From: Thermodesulfovibrio sp.
Lineage (GTDB): Bacteria > Nitrospirota > Thermodesulfovibrionia > Thermodesulfovibrionales > Thermodesulfovibrionaceae
Length of the DNA stretch: 64,000 bases
Assembly (NCBI GenBank): GCA_020725335.1
Contig: DYFF01000021.1
Span: 49,397-113,396, forward strand
Reading direction: 5' to 3'
The notes beneath the pieces are model-generated. The model worked only from the letters and a program-made list of their open reading frames with translations, did no database searches and was not told where the DNA came from. Positions 1-10,312 of this stretch are shown here, one piece after another; the first letter of the stretch is position 1, and each line of letters begins with the position of its first letter. Made by a program: the position numbers and the translations under genes.

Positions 1-744
1 TCTCCCTTAGATGCCCTTAAAATAGCAGAAGAAAATCAAGATAAAAAAGTGGTTTTCTTTGCTGTGGGTTTTGAAACTACCTCTCCTCTGATAGCTGCAA
101 CAATTTATGAGGCGGAAAGGAAAGGAGTGCCTAATTTTTATATTTATTCAGTGCACAAATTAGTTCCTCCTGCCATAGAAATTTTAGTTAATACAGAGGA
201 ATTAAAACTTGATGGATTCATCCTGCCAGGGCACGTAAGCACTATAATAGGGAGTAAAATTTATGAATTTATCTCTTCTAAATATAAAAAAGCCTGCGTC
301 ATAACCGGTTTTGATGCTGATGATATTTTAAACGCAATTGCTATGCTTCTAAATCAGATTTTACAAAAAACTCCAAGGGTTGAAATCCAGTACAGAGATG
401 CTGTTAAACCTGAAGGTAATCCAAAGGCTGTTGAATTCCTATATCGTTTTTTTGAACCATGCGATAGCAACTGGCGAGGAATAGGTGTAATTCCCAAGAG
501 TGGACTTAAATTAAAAAGGGAATTTTCCCATAGAGACGTGGAAGTTGTATTTAATATACCCGAAATCAAATCAGTAGAACCAAGAGGTTGTCAATGTGGA
601 CTTGTTTTGAGGGGAGTTAAAATCCCACCTGAATGTCCTCTTTTTGCCAAAGTATGCACTCCTGAAAATCCTGTTGGCGCTTGCATGGTAAGCTCTGAAG
701 GAAGCTGTTCTGCATACTACAAGTACGGAAGAGAAAATAATTAG
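1..744 (+). CDS. hypD: Hydrogenase maturation protein HypD, 5'-truncated by window edge
   Basis: HypD is the Fe-S scaffold that, with HypC, assembles the Fe(CN)2CO group of [NiFe]-hydrogenases in the cytoplasm. The reading frame is open from base 1, so only about the last 247 residues are seen. Visible family hallmarks are the GFETTSP motif near the start of the fragment, the conserved GHVS segment, and the C-terminal Cys cluster with GCQCG, ECPLF, CTPENPVGAC and a final SEGSC-AYYKY, which holds the [4Fe-4S] cluster. The stop overlaps the stop of convergent nuoN. HypD implies at least one [NiFe]-hydrogenase outside the window, and the rest of the hyp operon is probably upstream. Confidence 0.95.
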   Translation, partial: SPLDALKIAEENQDKKVVFFAVGFETTSPLIAATIYEAERKGVPNFYIYSVHKLVPPAIEILVNTEELKLDGFILPGHVSTIIGSKIYEFISSKYKKACVITGFDADDILNAIAMLLNQILQKTPRVEIQYRDAVKPEGNPKAVEFLYRFFEPCDSNWRGIGVIPKSGLKLKREFSHRDVEVVFNIPEIKSVEPRGCQCGLVLRGVKIPPECPLFAKVCTPENPVGACMVSSEGSCSAYYKYGRENN

Positions 745-2117
745 ATTAAATAAATTGGTAAAATTCCTAAGATTAAAACTCCTAAAGCACAAAACATTAT
801 AGCGATCTCAAGTTCTCTATGATTAAAAGAATTAGGCGATTTTATAGGCTCTTTCATATACATATACATAACAACTCTCAAATAATAATAGGCTGATACA
901 ACTGTAAATAAAACTGCTATAATAACCAACCATGTAAAACCAGCTTTTATTGCCTGAAGGAATATATTAAATTTAACAATAAATCCTGCTGTAGGTGGCA
1001 CTCCTGTGAGGGAAAACATAAAAATTAGCATAGAAAGGGCAAAAACAGGATGAAACTTATGCAAGCCTTTGTAATTTTCAATATCCTCTTCATTAAGAGC
1101 AATTACTACTGTAAAAGCTCCAATGTTCATCAATGTATATACAAGCATATAAGTAACAACTGAGTTGAAACCTTCCTGCGTTCCAGCAATTAAGCCCAGG
1201 ACAATATAACCTGCATGAGCAATACTTGAGTAGGCAAGCATTCTTTTGATATTTTTCTGAGGAAGAGCAAGAAGATTTCCTATGATAATAGTAATTACTG
1301 CTAAAACTATTAAAAAACTACTCCACTGAATATGATAATTTTGAAAAATTTCAATCAAAATCCTACCAAAAGCTCCAAACACTGCTACTTTTGGAACAGT
1401 CGAAATAAAAGCTGTGACAGGTGTAGGCGCTCCTTCATATACATCTGGTGACCACATGTGAAAAGGAATAAGAGCTATTTTAAAACAAAAACCTACAATG
1501 AAAAGACTTAAACCTGCCAGTGAAAGTTCTGAATTTTTAGAAACAGCCTCAACTATAAATATAAAATCTGTAGATTTCGTAGCTCCATATAATAAAGAAA
1601 TACCAAAAAGCATTATGACCGTAGAAAGTCCACCAAGCATGAAGTATTTTATGGCTGCTTCATTAGCTCTCTTATCATATTTTCTCAAGGCTACAAGGGC
1701 ATATAGACTTAAAGACATAAGTTCAAGGGAGACAAAAAAGCTTATAAGTTCTCGAGCAGATATAAGAAGCATCATTCCAAGAGATGCAAACAAGATTAAG
1801 GCGATTGATTCCTTAAGCAATATAAGTCTACTTTTTATATAAGAGCCGAGCAATAAAAGGGAAATAACTGTTCCTAATAATACAGTGATTTTAAGGTAGA
1901 TAGCTAAAAAGTCATTTAGAAAGAATTCCCCAAAAGCCTTACCTTCAAAAACAGGAATTAAAGGTATTAGACATATAAGAAATATTACAGAGGTCCATAC
2001 TAATAGAGATTTATTTATTTTTAATAAAGAAAGTAAGAATATGATAGAAGCAAAGGCTGTAATAGTTATTTCAGGAATCAACGCATTAAAATCTAAAGGA
2101 ATTTGGGGAATATTCAT
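741..2117 (-). CDS. nuoN: NADH-quinone oxidoreductase subunit N
   Basis: Antiporter-like membrane subunit of complex I, 458 residues with about 14 hydrophobic helices, one of three Mrp-type proton channels. The conserved central segment is present (FHMWSPDVYEGAPTPVTAF, with the following IKRMLAYSSIAHAGY helix). It is the last gene of the nuo run. Its start overlaps the nuoM end by 4 nt (ATGA type), which indicates translational coupling. Its stop overlaps that of hypD on the other strand, so no separate terminator can be placed between them. Length is normal for NuoN. Confidence 0.95.
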   Translation of the reverse strand: MNIPQIPLDFNALIPEITITAFASIIFLLSLLKINKSLLVWTSVIFLICLIPLIPVFEGKAFGEFFLNDFLAIYLKITVLLGTVISLLLLGSYIKSRLILLKESIALILFASLGMMLLISARELISFFVSLELMSLSLYALVALRKYDKRANEAAIKYFMLGGLSTVIMLFGISLLYGATKSTDFIFIVEAVSKNSELSLAGLSLFIVGFCFKIALIPFHMWSPDVYEGAPTPVTAFISTVPKVAVFGAFGRILIEIFQNYHIQWSSFLIVLAVITIIIGNLLALPQKNIKRMLAYSSIAHAGYIVLGLIAGTQEGFNSVVTYMLVYTLMNIGAFTVVIALNEEDIENYKGLHKFHPVFALSMLIFMFSLTGVPPTAGFIVKFNIFLQAIKAGFTWLVIIAVLFTVVSAYYYLRVVMYMYMKEPIKSPNSFNHRELEIAIMFCALGVLILGILPIYLI

Positions 2118-3730
2118 CTCATTGCTCCTATAACAGAATTGAAGTGATTAAGAAGTTCTTTTACTGATAAATCCATAAAACTTAAAATCGGCAAAGGATA
2201 AAAACCAATCCATAATACAGCAAAAACAAGTGGTAATAGAGTTACTATTTCTCTTGAGTTTAAATCGCCATAGCCAGTTATATGCTCTGTTATATAGTTA
2301 CCTGTATTTTCAAAAAATACTTTCTGATAGAGCCATAACATGTAAGCTGCGCCTATCACTAAGGCAGTAGCTCCGAGTATACTCATAAGTTTCCAAGATT
2401 TAAAAGCTCCAAGTAAAATTAAAAATTCCCCTACAAAGCCATTTGTCCCCGGAAGTCCTATGGAAGCAAGGGTAAAAAGCATAAAAAGGGCTGCATAAAT
2501 AGGCATTACTGTGGCAAGCCCTCCATATTTGGCTATTTCTCTGGTATGAGTTCTCTGATAAACCATTCCTACGCACAAAAATAAAGCACCTGTTACAATC
2601 CCATGATTTATCATCTGTAAAATCCCACCTTGAATGCCCTGATGATTCAAGGCAAAAATACCCAAAGTAACAAAGCCCATATGACTCACTGAACTATAGG
2701 CAATAAGCCGTTTCAAATCAGTTTGAACTAAACATATCAAGGCACCATAAATTATTGCAATAACTGAAAGAATCAACATTAAAGGTTTCATAGCAACTGT
2801 TGCCTCAGGAAACATGGGTAAATTAAATCTAAGCAAACCGTAAGCTCCCATTTTTATTAATATTCCTGCAAGAATAACACTACCAGCAGTTGGCGCTTCA
2901 GTATGGGCATCAGGTAACCATGTATGAACAGGCCACATAGGAACTTTTACTGCAAAAGCAGCTAAAAAAGCCCAGAAAAGCCAAAGTTGCATCTTGTAAG
3001 GATAGGAAAACTCAGCAAGTTTTAATATGTCAGAAGTTCCTGTGTAAATATAAAGGACTATTATTCCAATTAGCATTAAAAGACTGCCTATAAATGTATA
3101 TAGGAAAAATTTTATAGCTGCATATATGCGATTTGGGCCACCCCATACTCCAACAATTAGATACATGGGAATAAGCATTGCCTCCCAGAAAATATAAAAG
3201 AGGAAAATATCCAAACTCATGAAAACTCCAATCATTGCTGAATGAGTAAGAAGAAGTGAAATATAAAATTCCTTTATCTTTTTATTTATCTCCTTCCATG
3301 ATACAAGTACGCAAAGAATAGTAAGTAGACTACTTAGTAGAATAAAGAGAACACTTATACCATCAACTCCGAGGGCATATTTTATTCCCCAGCGAGGTAT
3401 CCATAAATACTCTTCTGTGAACTGCATCTTCGTAATAGTTTTATCAAAAGAAAAATAAAGAGGAATACTGAGTATAAACTCTACAATTGAAATGATTAAT
3501 GTAGCAATTTTTATTAATTCCTCATTCTGCCTTTTTATAAAAAGAATTAATATAGAGCCAACAATGGGGAAAAAGATTAGCGTAGAAAGTATAGGGTACT
3601 TGATATTATTAGCCCATCCTCCAAAAGCTATTATTAAAACACTAAACAAAATAGAAGCTAAAACTGATATGAGTAAGTTTTTCCTTAATTCACCTCTGTA
3701 ATCATTTAGCCTTTCATGTTCTGAATGCAT
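2114..3730 (-). CDS. nuoM: NADH-quinone oxidoreductase subunit M
   Basis: Antiporter-like membrane subunit of complex I, 538 residues with about 14 transmembrane helices. The typical MWPVHTWLPDAHTEAPTAGS loop, with its conserved His, Pro and Glu residues, and the following KRLIAYSSVSHMGF helix identify NuoM. There is a short hydrophilic N-terminal extension before the first helix. The gene lies 8 nt downstream of nuoL and overlaps nuoN by 4 nt. It contributes one proton-translocating half-channel of the membrane arm. Confidence 0.95.
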   Translation of the reverse strand: MHSEHERLNDYRGELRKNLLISVLASILFSVLIIAFGGWANNIKYPILSTLIFFPIVGSILILFIKRQNEELIKIATLIISIVEFILSIPLYFSFDKTITKMQFTEEYLWIPRWGIKYALGVDGISVLFILLSSLLTILCVLVSWKEINKKIKEFYISLLLTHSAMIGVFMSLDIFLFYIFWEAMLIPMYLIVGVWGGPNRIYAAIKFFLYTFIGSLLMLIGIIVLYIYTGTSDILKLAEFSYPYKMQLWLFWAFLAAFAVKVPMWPVHTWLPDAHTEAPTAGSVILAGILIKMGAYGLLRFNLPMFPEATVAMKPLMLILSVIAIIYGALICLVQTDLKRLIAYSSVSHMGFVTLGIFALNHQGIQGGILQMINHGIVTGALFLCVGMVYQRTHTREIAKYGGLATVMPIYAALFMLFTLASIGLPGTNGFVGEFLILLGAFKSWKLMSILGATALVIGAAYMLWLYQKVFFENTGNYITEHITGYGDLNSREIVTLLPLVFAVLWIGFYPLPILSFMDLSVKELLNHFNSVIGAMR

Positions 3731-3738
3731 CTTCTACC

Positions 3739-5631
3739 TCAAGTGCTTAGAATTATAAATAAAATGATACAAACTCCTATAATCATCAAAATTGCATAAT
3801 GCTGTAAGTATCCTGTCTGTAAATTTCTTACTTTCCCTCCAGCAAAATAGCAAAGCTTCGGGATTCCATTAACCACTCCCTCTATTATCTTTCTGTCTGA
3901 AATTTTTTCTACTATTATTCTCGAAATCCATAAAGTTGGCTTAACAAAAAGATAATTATATAGTTCATCAAAGTAATATTTATTCCATAGTATTTTGTAA
4001 ACCTTCTGAAATCTCATATAAAGACTTTCCGTCAATTGAGGTTTAAGCACATACATGTAAAAAGCCAAAAATATTCCTAATAGAGCTGCAAAAATAGATA
4101 TAGCCATTACAATTTTTTCCTCTTCATGGGGTAAAGCTGAAACCCCCTCTCCTACAACAGGTGTTATAAAATGGGATACAGAGAAATATCCCGCAAACAA
4201 TGAGAGTAATGCGAGAATAATAAGAGGATAGGTCATAACCTTTGGTGATTCGTGTAGGTGATGAAGCACTTCTGTGTCACCTTTGAATTTTCCATGAAAA
4301 GCTACAAAAAGAATTCTAAAGGTATAAAAAGCTGTTAAAGTAGCTGTTATTGTACCAAGTAACCACAATATTTTACCGTATCCTTTAGGAGATGAATAAG
4401 CAAACCATAAAATTTCATCTTTACTAAAAAATCCAGATAATCCAGGAACTCCAGAAATAGCAAATGCTGCGATTAAAAATGTTATATAGGTTATAGGCAT
4501 ATATTTTCTAAGTCCACCCATTTTATAAATATCAAGCTCTCCTGCCATTGCATGCATTACGCTTCCTGCACATAGAAAAAGAAGGGCTTTAAAGAATGCA
4601 TGAGTGTAAAGATGAAAAATTCCTGCACCATAGGCTGCGAGTCCACAAGCTAAAAACATATATCCAAGCTGACTTATAGTAGAGTAAGCAATGATTCTCT
4701 TAATATCCCTTTGGACTAAACCTATAGTAGCAGCCATAAAACTTGTAATCGCTCCTGTAAAAGCAACTATTGCAAGGGCTGTTTCAGAAAGACCAAAAAG
4801 CGGATTTAGCCTTGCCACCATAAATATCCCTGCGGTAACCATAGTCGCAGCATGAATTAGCGCACTTACAGGAGTAGGTCCTTCCATAGCATCAGGAAGC
4901 CATACATGAAGAGGAAGTTGAGCTGACTTGCCTACAGCTCCACAGAAAAGAAGAATAGCAATAAGGGTTATTAAATCTATATTTAATCCTATGATATTGA
5001 CTGTCTGTCCTTGTAATCCTAGTAATTTAGGGAATAGTTCAAAATAATTAAGAGTCTGCACACTAATAAAAAGCAAGAATATACCAAGAGCAAAACCAAA
5101 ATCACCTATTCTATTTACAATAAAAGCCTTTTTACCCGCATCAGAGGCTGATTTTTTCTTATACCAGAAACCAATCAGGAAATAAGAACAAAGTCCCACT
5201 GCTTCCCACCCAAAATAAAGTTGTAGTAAATTGTTTCCCATAATAAGCATCAGCATAGAAAATACAAAAAGATTAAGATAGGCGAAATATCTTGCATATC
5301 CAGGATCACCATGCATATAGCCAATAGAATAAATATGAACAAGAAGACTTACTGTAGTTACTACAATTAGCATTACTGCAGTAAGTTGATCAATAAGATA
5401 TCCGAAGCTTACCTTAAGGTCATCTGAGAGAATCCATGTATAAAAGTTATATTCAATGGTTTTCCCCATGAAAACTTCGTAAACCGAAAAGATAGAGAGG
5501 ATGAACGAGATAAAAATAGATGAAACTGCTATGGTATTTATAGTTTTTATTTTGCTAAATCTTCCGAATATTATATTTATTATGAAACCTATAAGGGGAA
5601 AAATAGGAATAAGTAAATAAACTTTTTCCAT
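3739..5631 (-). CDS. nuoL: NADH-quinone oxidoreductase subunit L
   Basis: Largest antiporter-like subunit of complex I, 630 residues. It carries the family signature LPLHVWLPDAMEGPTPVSALIHAATMV around residue 230, the DIKRIIAYSTISQLGYMF helix, and the long C-terminal extension that forms the lateral helix along the membrane arm. The gene starts 1 nt after nuoK and ends 8 nt before nuoM. All three antiporter-like subunits (L, M, N) are present, so the pump side of the complex looks complete even though the NADH module is missing. Confidence 0.95.
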   Translation of the reverse strand: MEKVYLLIPIFPLIGFIINIIFGRFSKIKTINTIAVSSIFISFILSIFSVYEVFMGKTIEYNFYTWILSDDLKVSFGYLIDQLTAVMLIVVTTVSLLVHIYSIGYMHGDPGYARYFAYLNLFVFSMLMLIMGNNLLQLYFGWEAVGLCSYFLIGFWYKKKSASDAGKKAFIVNRIGDFGFALGIFLLFISVQTLNYFELFPKLLGLQGQTVNIIGLNIDLITLIAILLFCGAVGKSAQLPLHVWLPDAMEGPTPVSALIHAATMVTAGIFMVARLNPLFGLSETALAIVAFTGAITSFMAATIGLVQRDIKRIIAYSTISQLGYMFLACGLAAYGAGIFHLYTHAFFKALLFLCAGSVMHAMAGELDIYKMGGLRKYMPITYITFLIAAFAISGVPGLSGFFSKDEILWFAYSSPKGYGKILWLLGTITATLTAFYTFRILFVAFHGKFKGDTEVLHHLHESPKVMTYPLIILALLSLFAGYFSVSHFITPVVGEGVSALPHEEEKIVMAISIFAALLGIFLAFYMYVLKPQLTESLYMRFQKVYKILWNKYYFDELYNYLFVKPTLWISRIIVEKISDRKIIEGVVNGIPKLCYFAGGKVRNLQTGYLQHYAILMIIGVCIILFIILST

Positions 5632-5632
5632 T

Positions 5633-5929
5633 CTAACCTCTCAATCCTGTTATTTCATCAGAATGATTTATCCCTGTGATTCTGACTAAGGCAAGTACTA
5701 TAGCAAGTCCAACAGCAGCCTCTGCAGCAGCAACAGCAATTGAAAAAAGCACAAAAACCTGCCCGGTATAGTTCCCATTATAGTAACTAAAAGAGGCAAA
5801 ACTTATATTTACTGCATTAAACATTATTTCAAGACACATAAGCATAACTATTAAATCACGTCTTATAATAAACCCAATTAATCCGATTGTAAAAAGAGTA
5901 GCACTTAACAGTAGATATTCATTAATCAT
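5633..5929 (-). CDS. nuoK: NADH-quinone oxidoreductase subunit K
   Basis: Small membrane subunit (98 residues, three helices) of complex I, homologous to MrpC. The second helix has the conserved Glu (CLEIMFNAVN) and the third begins VAAAEAAVGLAIV, both hallmarks of NuoK that carry the glutamates of the central proton path. The start overlaps the nuoJ stop by 4 nt and the stop is 1 nt from nuoL. Confidence 0.95.
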   Translation of the reverse strand: MINEYLLLSATLFTIGLIGFIIRRDLIVMLMCLEIMFNAVNISFASFSYYNGNYTGQVFVLFSIAVAAAEAAVGLAIVLALVRITGINHSDEITGLRG

Positions 5930-6435
5930 TTATCCTCCTTAGGGTCCTTTTTAGCAATAATTATTCCTCCTATTAGTGCTACAAGTAAAACTAAGGATAG
6001 AATCTCAAATGGCAAAAGATAATAAGAATACAAAATACTACTAAGAACGTTTACATCACTTAATAAAGGCTTCTCTGGAGAAAGCTTTATATTTCTTATA
6101 TAGCCATAAAAAACAGTGAAGAATAAAAGACCTGAAAAAATTCCAGCACCTGCAAACTTAACAAATTTTCTGTGTTTTAGTTCTTCCTTCAGGTTCATAA
6201 TCATAATTGCGAAAACAAAAAGAGCAAGTACCCCACCCACGTAGACTATAATTTGTATAACCATTAAAAACTCTGCATTCAAAAAAAGAAAAACTGCTGC
6301 CACATGAAGAAGAAAAATTAATAGGAAAAAGACGCTATGAATTATATTACGTGATGCAATAACAGCTATGCTGAGTAAAGAAAGACTAATATAAAAGTAT
6401 ATGAAAAATGCTTGATCAACGGCTATTTGATTCAT
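5926..6435 (-). CDS. nuoJ: NADH-quinone oxidoreductase subunit J
   Basis: Membrane subunit of complex I, 169 residues, five predicted helices. The IQIIVYVGGVLALFVFAIMI helix matches the conserved NuoJ helix 3 that undergoes the pi-bulge transition. The start lies 20 nt inside the 3' end of nuoI and is preceded by a purine-rich stretch. The C-terminus ends in a charged KKDPKEDK tail. Neighbours fix the assignment: nuoI before, nuoK after. Confidence 0.93.
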   Translation of the reverse strand: MNQIAVDQAFFIYFYISLSLLSIAVIASRNIIHSVFFLLIFLLHVAAVFLFLNAEFLMVIQIIVYVGGVLALFVFAIMIMNLKEELKHRKFVKFAGAGIFSGLLFFTVFYGYIRNIKLSPEKPLLSDVNVLSSILYSYYLLPFEILSLVLLVALIGGIIIAKKDPKEDK

Positions 6436-7015
6436 CTACCCTCTCCCTCTCAATTTCAAGACCCCTTTTTAGAGGAATTGGTCCTTGTTCCCTCTTAGTC
6501 TTTGGCCATCTTGATGGATCAATTCCTGGAGGTTGCCAGAATTTATTGAAATAATAATCCTTTTGCCATTTCTTAACAAATTCATCCCAATTTTTAAGTA
6601 ATTGATCCTTATTAAAAATAAGATTTTCTCTTTTATAAAAAGAGTATTCATAATCCTCAGTTAGTACAAGAGCACATACTGGGCAGGCTTCCACACAATA
6701 TGCGCAGTAAATACATCTTGAAGCATCAATAATATAATCTGTAACAACCATTTTATTTTCTGTTTTTGCTCTTTTTATATGTATGCATCTTGATGGACAC
6801 ACTGTAGTACACCTCATACAACCAATACATTTATCATTACCATTAATTGGATCTCGTACAAGAGCATGTTTACCTCGAAAACCATCATGTACTTTCCTTC
6901 TTTCCAAAGGATACTGAATTGTTACAGGCTTACTGAAAAGCATCCTAAGAGTAAGCCATAACCCTTTTATTATTTCTATTAATAAAATCTTTTTTATGAC
7001 TTCAACAAATCTCAT
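6416..7015 (-). CDS. nuoI: NADH-quinone oxidoreductase subunit I (2x[4Fe-4S])
   Basis: Peripheral-arm iron-sulfur subunit, 199 residues, that carries clusters N6a and N6b between NuoB and the rest of the electron wire. Two ferredoxin motifs are seen: CIGCMRCTTVCPSRC around residue 63 and CIYCAYCVEACPVC around residue 101. The N-terminal amphipathic helix expected for membrane association is present. In an enzyme without NuoEFG this subunit may be the nearest entry point for reduced ferredoxin (inference). The gene lies 7 nt after nuoH and overlaps nuoJ by 20 nt. Confidence 0.95.
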   Translation of the reverse strand: MRFVEVIKKILLIEIIKGLWLTLRMLFSKPVTIQYPLERRKVHDGFRGKHALVRDPINGNDKCIGCMRCTTVCPSRCIHIKRAKTENKMVVTDYIIDASRCIYCAYCVEACPVCALVLTEDYEYSFYKRENLIFNKDQLLKNWDEFVKKWQKDYYFNKFWQPPGIDPSRWPKTKREQGPIPLKRGLEIERERVDESNSR

Positions 7016-7022
7016 TTATATC

Positions 7023-8024
7023 TCACCAGTAGTACTTTATTATAGAAGTTAAAACAATATTCAGTAATGCTAATGGAAGAAGAACCTTCCATCCAATTGA
7101 CATAAGTTGGTCATATCTATATCTTGGAAGAGTCCCTCTAATCCAGAAGAAAAGAAACATATGAAAATATACCTTAATAAGAAACCATATTATTCCTGGG
7201 ATTATCCCAAGGAATGGAAATATTGTTAATAAAAAAGGCGGAACTGTCCATCCACCCCAAAAACATATGGTAGCTAAAGCTGACATGCAAAACATGGCAA
7301 GATACTCTGCAAGATAAAAAAGAGAAAATCTTATTCCTGAATATTCAACAAAATAACCTGCAACAAGCTCCGTCTCCGCTTCTGGCAAGTCAAAGGGAAC
7401 TCTATTAGTTTCAGCAAGCATCGCAACTATAAAAACAAAATAGCCTAAAAATTGGGGGATGAGAAACATACCATAGGAGTATTCAAGTTGTTTATTAACA
7501 ATTTCCGTAAGATTAAAAGACTCAGCCATTAATATAACCCCTACAAGACTCATTGCAAGAGCTACTTCATAACTTATCATCTGGGCAGCAGACCTTAAGC
7601 TACCAAGAAAAGCATACTTAGAATTAGATGCCCAACCTGCAAAAATTATTCCATAAGTTCCAATTCCAGCAATACCCAAGACATAAAGAATACCTACATT
7701 TACATTTGAAATAAGCCAGTTCTCAGATACAGGGATAACAGCAAAAGTACTTAAGGCTGCTGTTAGGCTAATAAGAGGCGCTATTGTGAAAATCTTTCTG
7801 TCTACATTGTATGGTATTATGTCTTCTTTAAAAATTAGCTTTACCACATCAGCAATTGGCTGTAAAAGTCCATGAGGACCTACAACCATTGGACCAAGCC
7901 TAAGTTGAATATGACCTATAATTTTTCTTTCTGCATAGGTAGCATAGGCAACATGAAGCATTAGAACTCCAAAATAAATTATCGTTTTAATGGTTGTTAT
8001 TAAAATTACATAAATTGTCTCCAT
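7023..8024 (-). CDS. nuoH: NADH-quinone oxidoreductase subunit H
   Basis: Membrane subunit of complex I that joins the peripheral and membrane arms and shapes the quinone chamber. It has 333 residues and eight or nine helices. Recognised by YAERKIIGHIQLRLGPMVVGPHGLLQP near residue 30 and the cytoplasmic loop ETNRVPFDLPEAETELVAGY near residue 205, with its cluster of conserved Glu residues. The ATG overlaps the nuoD stop by one base (TAATG arrangement). In this operon nuoH follows nuoD directly, where nuoEFG sit in the usual 14-gene order. Confidence 0.96.
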   Translation of the reverse strand: METIYVILITTIKTIIYFGVLMLHVAYATYAERKIIGHIQLRLGPMVVGPHGLLQPIADVVKLIFKEDIIPYNVDRKIFTIAPLISLTAALSTFAVIPVSENWLISNVNVGILYVLGIAGIGTYGIIFAGWASNSKYAFLGSLRSAAQMISYEVALAMSLVGVILMAESFNLTEIVNKQLEYSYGMFLIPQFLGYFVFIVAMLAETNRVPFDLPEAETELVAGYFVEYSGIRFSLFYLAEYLAMFCMSALATICFWGGWTVPPFLLTIFPFLGIIPGIIWFLIKVYFHMFLFFWIRGTLPRYRYDQLMSIGWKVLLPLALLNIVLTSIIKYYW

Positions 8025-9211
8025 TATCTATCACACTCACCTAAAACAATATCTATAGAACCTATATTCGCAATTACATCTGCTATCAAAGCTCCCTCGC
8101 ATAATCTTGGCAAAACACCTGCATGAACAAAAGAAGGAGCTCTAACTCTCATTCTGTAAGGTTTTGCAGAATCATCACAAACAATATAAAAACCAAGTTC
8201 TCCCTTTGGAGCTTCAATCGAAGCATAAACTTCTGTAAATTTATTTATAAAATCTTCAATGCTTTTATCCTCAATATATATCTCAAACTGAATATCCTTT
8301 TTATCTATTTTCAATGGTGAAGATGGCATTCTGATTCTTAATGCATCATCTGCAAGAATTGCTCCTTCAGGTAATAGTTCAATACATTGTTTTATTATTT
8401 TTGCAGACTGTCTAAATTCAAGCATTCTACATTTATATCTGTCATATATATCTCCATTTTTGCCTAATGGAACTTCAAATTCTACCTTATCATAGGCGTC
8501 ATAAGGAAAAAATTTACGTATATCATAGTAAACTCCTGAACCTCTCAGTGTAGGGCCTGTCAGTCCCCAGTTTATTGCCTCTTCTGCTGTAATTACTCCA
8601 ACGCCCTTTGTTCTTCTGAGCCACACTCTATTACGATCTATGAGTGTCTCATATTCTTCAACTTTTTTAGGAAACTCATTAACAAATTTATATAACTCGT
8701 CTAAAAATTCTTGATTAACATCACAACGAACTCCCCCTACTCTTGGATAGCTTACTGTTAATCTTGCTCCAGTTACCATTTCAAATAGTTCAAGAAGCTT
8801 TTCTCTATCTCTCATAGCATAGAGAAACACTGTCATCGCACCCACATCAAGCGCATGAGTAGCAATCCATACGAGATGGCTACAAATTCTAGCCATTTCA
8901 GACATCATAGTTCTTATAAATTTTGCCCTTTCAGGAACACTAATACCCATAAGTTTTTCTACAGCAATACAAAAACCTACATTGTTAATCATGCTGGAAA
9001 GATAATCTAATCTGTCCGTGAGAGGAAGTGATTGTACATATGTAAGGTCTTCCGATAACTTTTCTACTCCTCTATGAAGATACCCTATATATGGTATACA
9101 TTTTTTTATTACTTCTCCTTCAATTTCAAGTACAAGCCTTAACACCCCATGAGTTGCAGGATGTTGAGGTCCCATATTAATAAGAAGTTCTCTTGTATTT
9201 TCAGGGTTCAT
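8024..9211 (-). CDS. nuoD: NADH-quinone oxidoreductase subunit D
   Basis: 49-kDa-type subunit, 395 residues, homologous to the large subunit of [NiFe]-hydrogenase and forming much of the quinone site with NuoB. The N-terminal [16 protein letters not shown] contains the quinone-binding His of the family. [17 protein letters not shown] and the C-terminal VLGECDR are also typical. It is separate from nuoC rather than fused. It overlaps the nuoC end by 11 nt and nuoH by 1 nt. Confidence 0.96.
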   Translation of the reverse strand: MNPENTRELLINMGPQHPATHGVLRLVLEIEGEVIKKCIPYIGYLHRGVEKLSEDLTYVQSLPLTDRLDYLSSMINNVGFCIAVEKLMGISVPERAKFIRTMMSEMARICSHLVWIATHALDVGAMTVFLYAMRDREKLLELFEMVTGARLTVSYPRVGGVRCDVNQEFLDELYKFVNEFPKKVEEYETLIDRNRVWLRRTKGVGVITAEEAINWGLTGPTLRGSGVYYDIRKFFPYDAYDKVEFEVPLGKNGDIYDRYKCRMLEFRQSAKIIKQCIELLPEGAILADDALRIRMPSSPLKIDKKDIQFEIYIEDKSIEDFINKFTEVYASIEAPKGELGFYIVCDDSAKPYRMRVRAPSFVHAGVLPRLCEGALIADVIANIGSIDIVLGECDR

Positions 9212-9734
9212 TTTCCTTCCAGCCCGTTGCTAATTCCTTTAATTCTTTATAAGGTTGCCACTCTTTGTCTTTAAGATCACTATAAACAGGATAGTCCTTT
9301 CTTAATGGAAAACCAATCCAATCTTCGGGCATAAGAATTCTCCTAAGGTCAGGATGTCCTTTAAATTCAATTCCAAACATATCAAAACATTCTCTTTCAA
9401 ACCAGTTTGCAGTTTTCCACAAGTCTACTACAGAATTAATGAAACATTCCTGTTCACTGACCTCGGCTTTAACTCTTAATCTATGTCTGTGTTTTATTGA
9501 CATAAGCTGATAAATAACATCAAAACGAGGCTCTCTAAACCCAAGATAATCAACAGCTGTTAAATCTATAAGATAATCAAATTCTAATGTTGGAGTATTT
9601 TTAAGATATTCTAAAATATCTTTAATTTTTTCCTTTTTTATAGTAATATCGCATTCTTCCCTGAAACACCTAAACCATAAAACTTCTTCTGGGAATTTAT
9701 CTTTTATTTTCTTCACTATCTCGATGGGATTCAT
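9201..9734 (-). CDS. nuoC: NADH-quinone oxidoreductase subunit C
   Basis: 30-kDa-type peripheral subunit of complex I, about 177 residues from the chosen start. The family signature [27 protein letters not shown] with GFPLRKDYP is near the C-terminus. An upstream in-frame start at 9761 exists. The ATG at 9734 has an AAAGGA ribosome site 7-8 nt before it and removes a basic extension, so it is preferred. It still lies inside the 3' end of nuoB (about 38 nt overlap), which implies coupled translation. Confidence 0.93.
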   Translation of the reverse strand: MNPIEIVKKIKDKFPEEVLWFRCFREECDITIKKEKIKDILEYLKNTPTLEFDYLIDLTAVDYLGFREPRFDVIYQLMSIKHRHRLRVKAEVSEQECFINSVVDLWKTANWFERECFDMFGIEFKGHPDLRRILMPEDWIGFPLRKDYPVYSDLKDKEWQPYKELKELATGWKENEP

Positions 9735-10311
9735 TTTTTTCCTTTGAGTTCTCATTTTCAATCAAACAAATACCTGAAAGGCATCTTTCTTTATGGTATG
9801 GTTGATGTTTAATCTTTTCCTGTAATTTAATAATACCTTCTATTAGCGCCTCTGGTCTCGGTGGACATCCAGGGATATAAACATCAACTGGTAAGATTTC
9901 GTCAATTCCTTGAACTGTACTGTAAGTATTGAAGATTCCTCCACTACAGGCACAACTTCCCATAGCAATTACATATCTGGGTTCAGCCATCTGATGATAG
10001 AGATTAACAATTACAGGTGCCATCTTCTTGGTTAAAGTCCCTGCTACGATCATCACATCTGCCTGTCTCGGAGTCGCTCTAAAGATTACACCAAATCTAT
10101 CAAGGTCATAATGAGATGCACCGGTTGCCATCATTTCAATAGCACAGCAGGCTAATCCAAAGGTGAGAGGCCAAAGGGAAGAACGCCTTCCCCAGCTTGC
10201 TATTTTATCTATAGTTGTTATTATTGTATTTGCTCCAGGAACAATCTTTAAATCCTTTTCAACTTCTACAGGTTGGGTTGCATTATCAAAAATTCTAATT
10301 AATCCACCCAA
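9697..10311 (-). CDS. nuoB: NADH-quinone oxidoreductase subunit B ([4Fe-4S] N2)
   Basis: Carries cluster N2, the terminal electron donor to quinone. The four ligands are visible as [11 protein letters not shown] (tandem Cys), GSCACSGG and PGCPPRPE. The frame is open upstream to 10347, where the first possible start is another TTG. I place the start at the TTG at 10311 because it lies 2 nt after the nuoA stop with GGAGGAG just upstream. This gives 204 residues. The hydrophilic C-terminal tail rich in Glu, Lys and Asn overlaps nuoC. Confidence 0.9.
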   Translation of the reverse strand: MGGLIRIFDNATQPVEVEKDLKIVPGANTIITTIDKIASWGRRSSLWPLTFGLACCAIEMMATGASHYDLDRFGVIFRATPRQADVMIVAGTLTKKMAPVIVNLYHQMAEPRYVIAMGSCACSGGIFNTYSTVQGIDEILPVDVYIPGCPPRPEALIEGIIKLQEKIKHQPYHKERCLSGICLIENENSKEKNESHRDSEENKR

Positions 10312-10312
10312 G

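Noticed and set aside
1498..1842. 114-codon plus-strand ORF
   Set aside because: It is antisense to nuoN helices, with no start signal and no recognisable fold.
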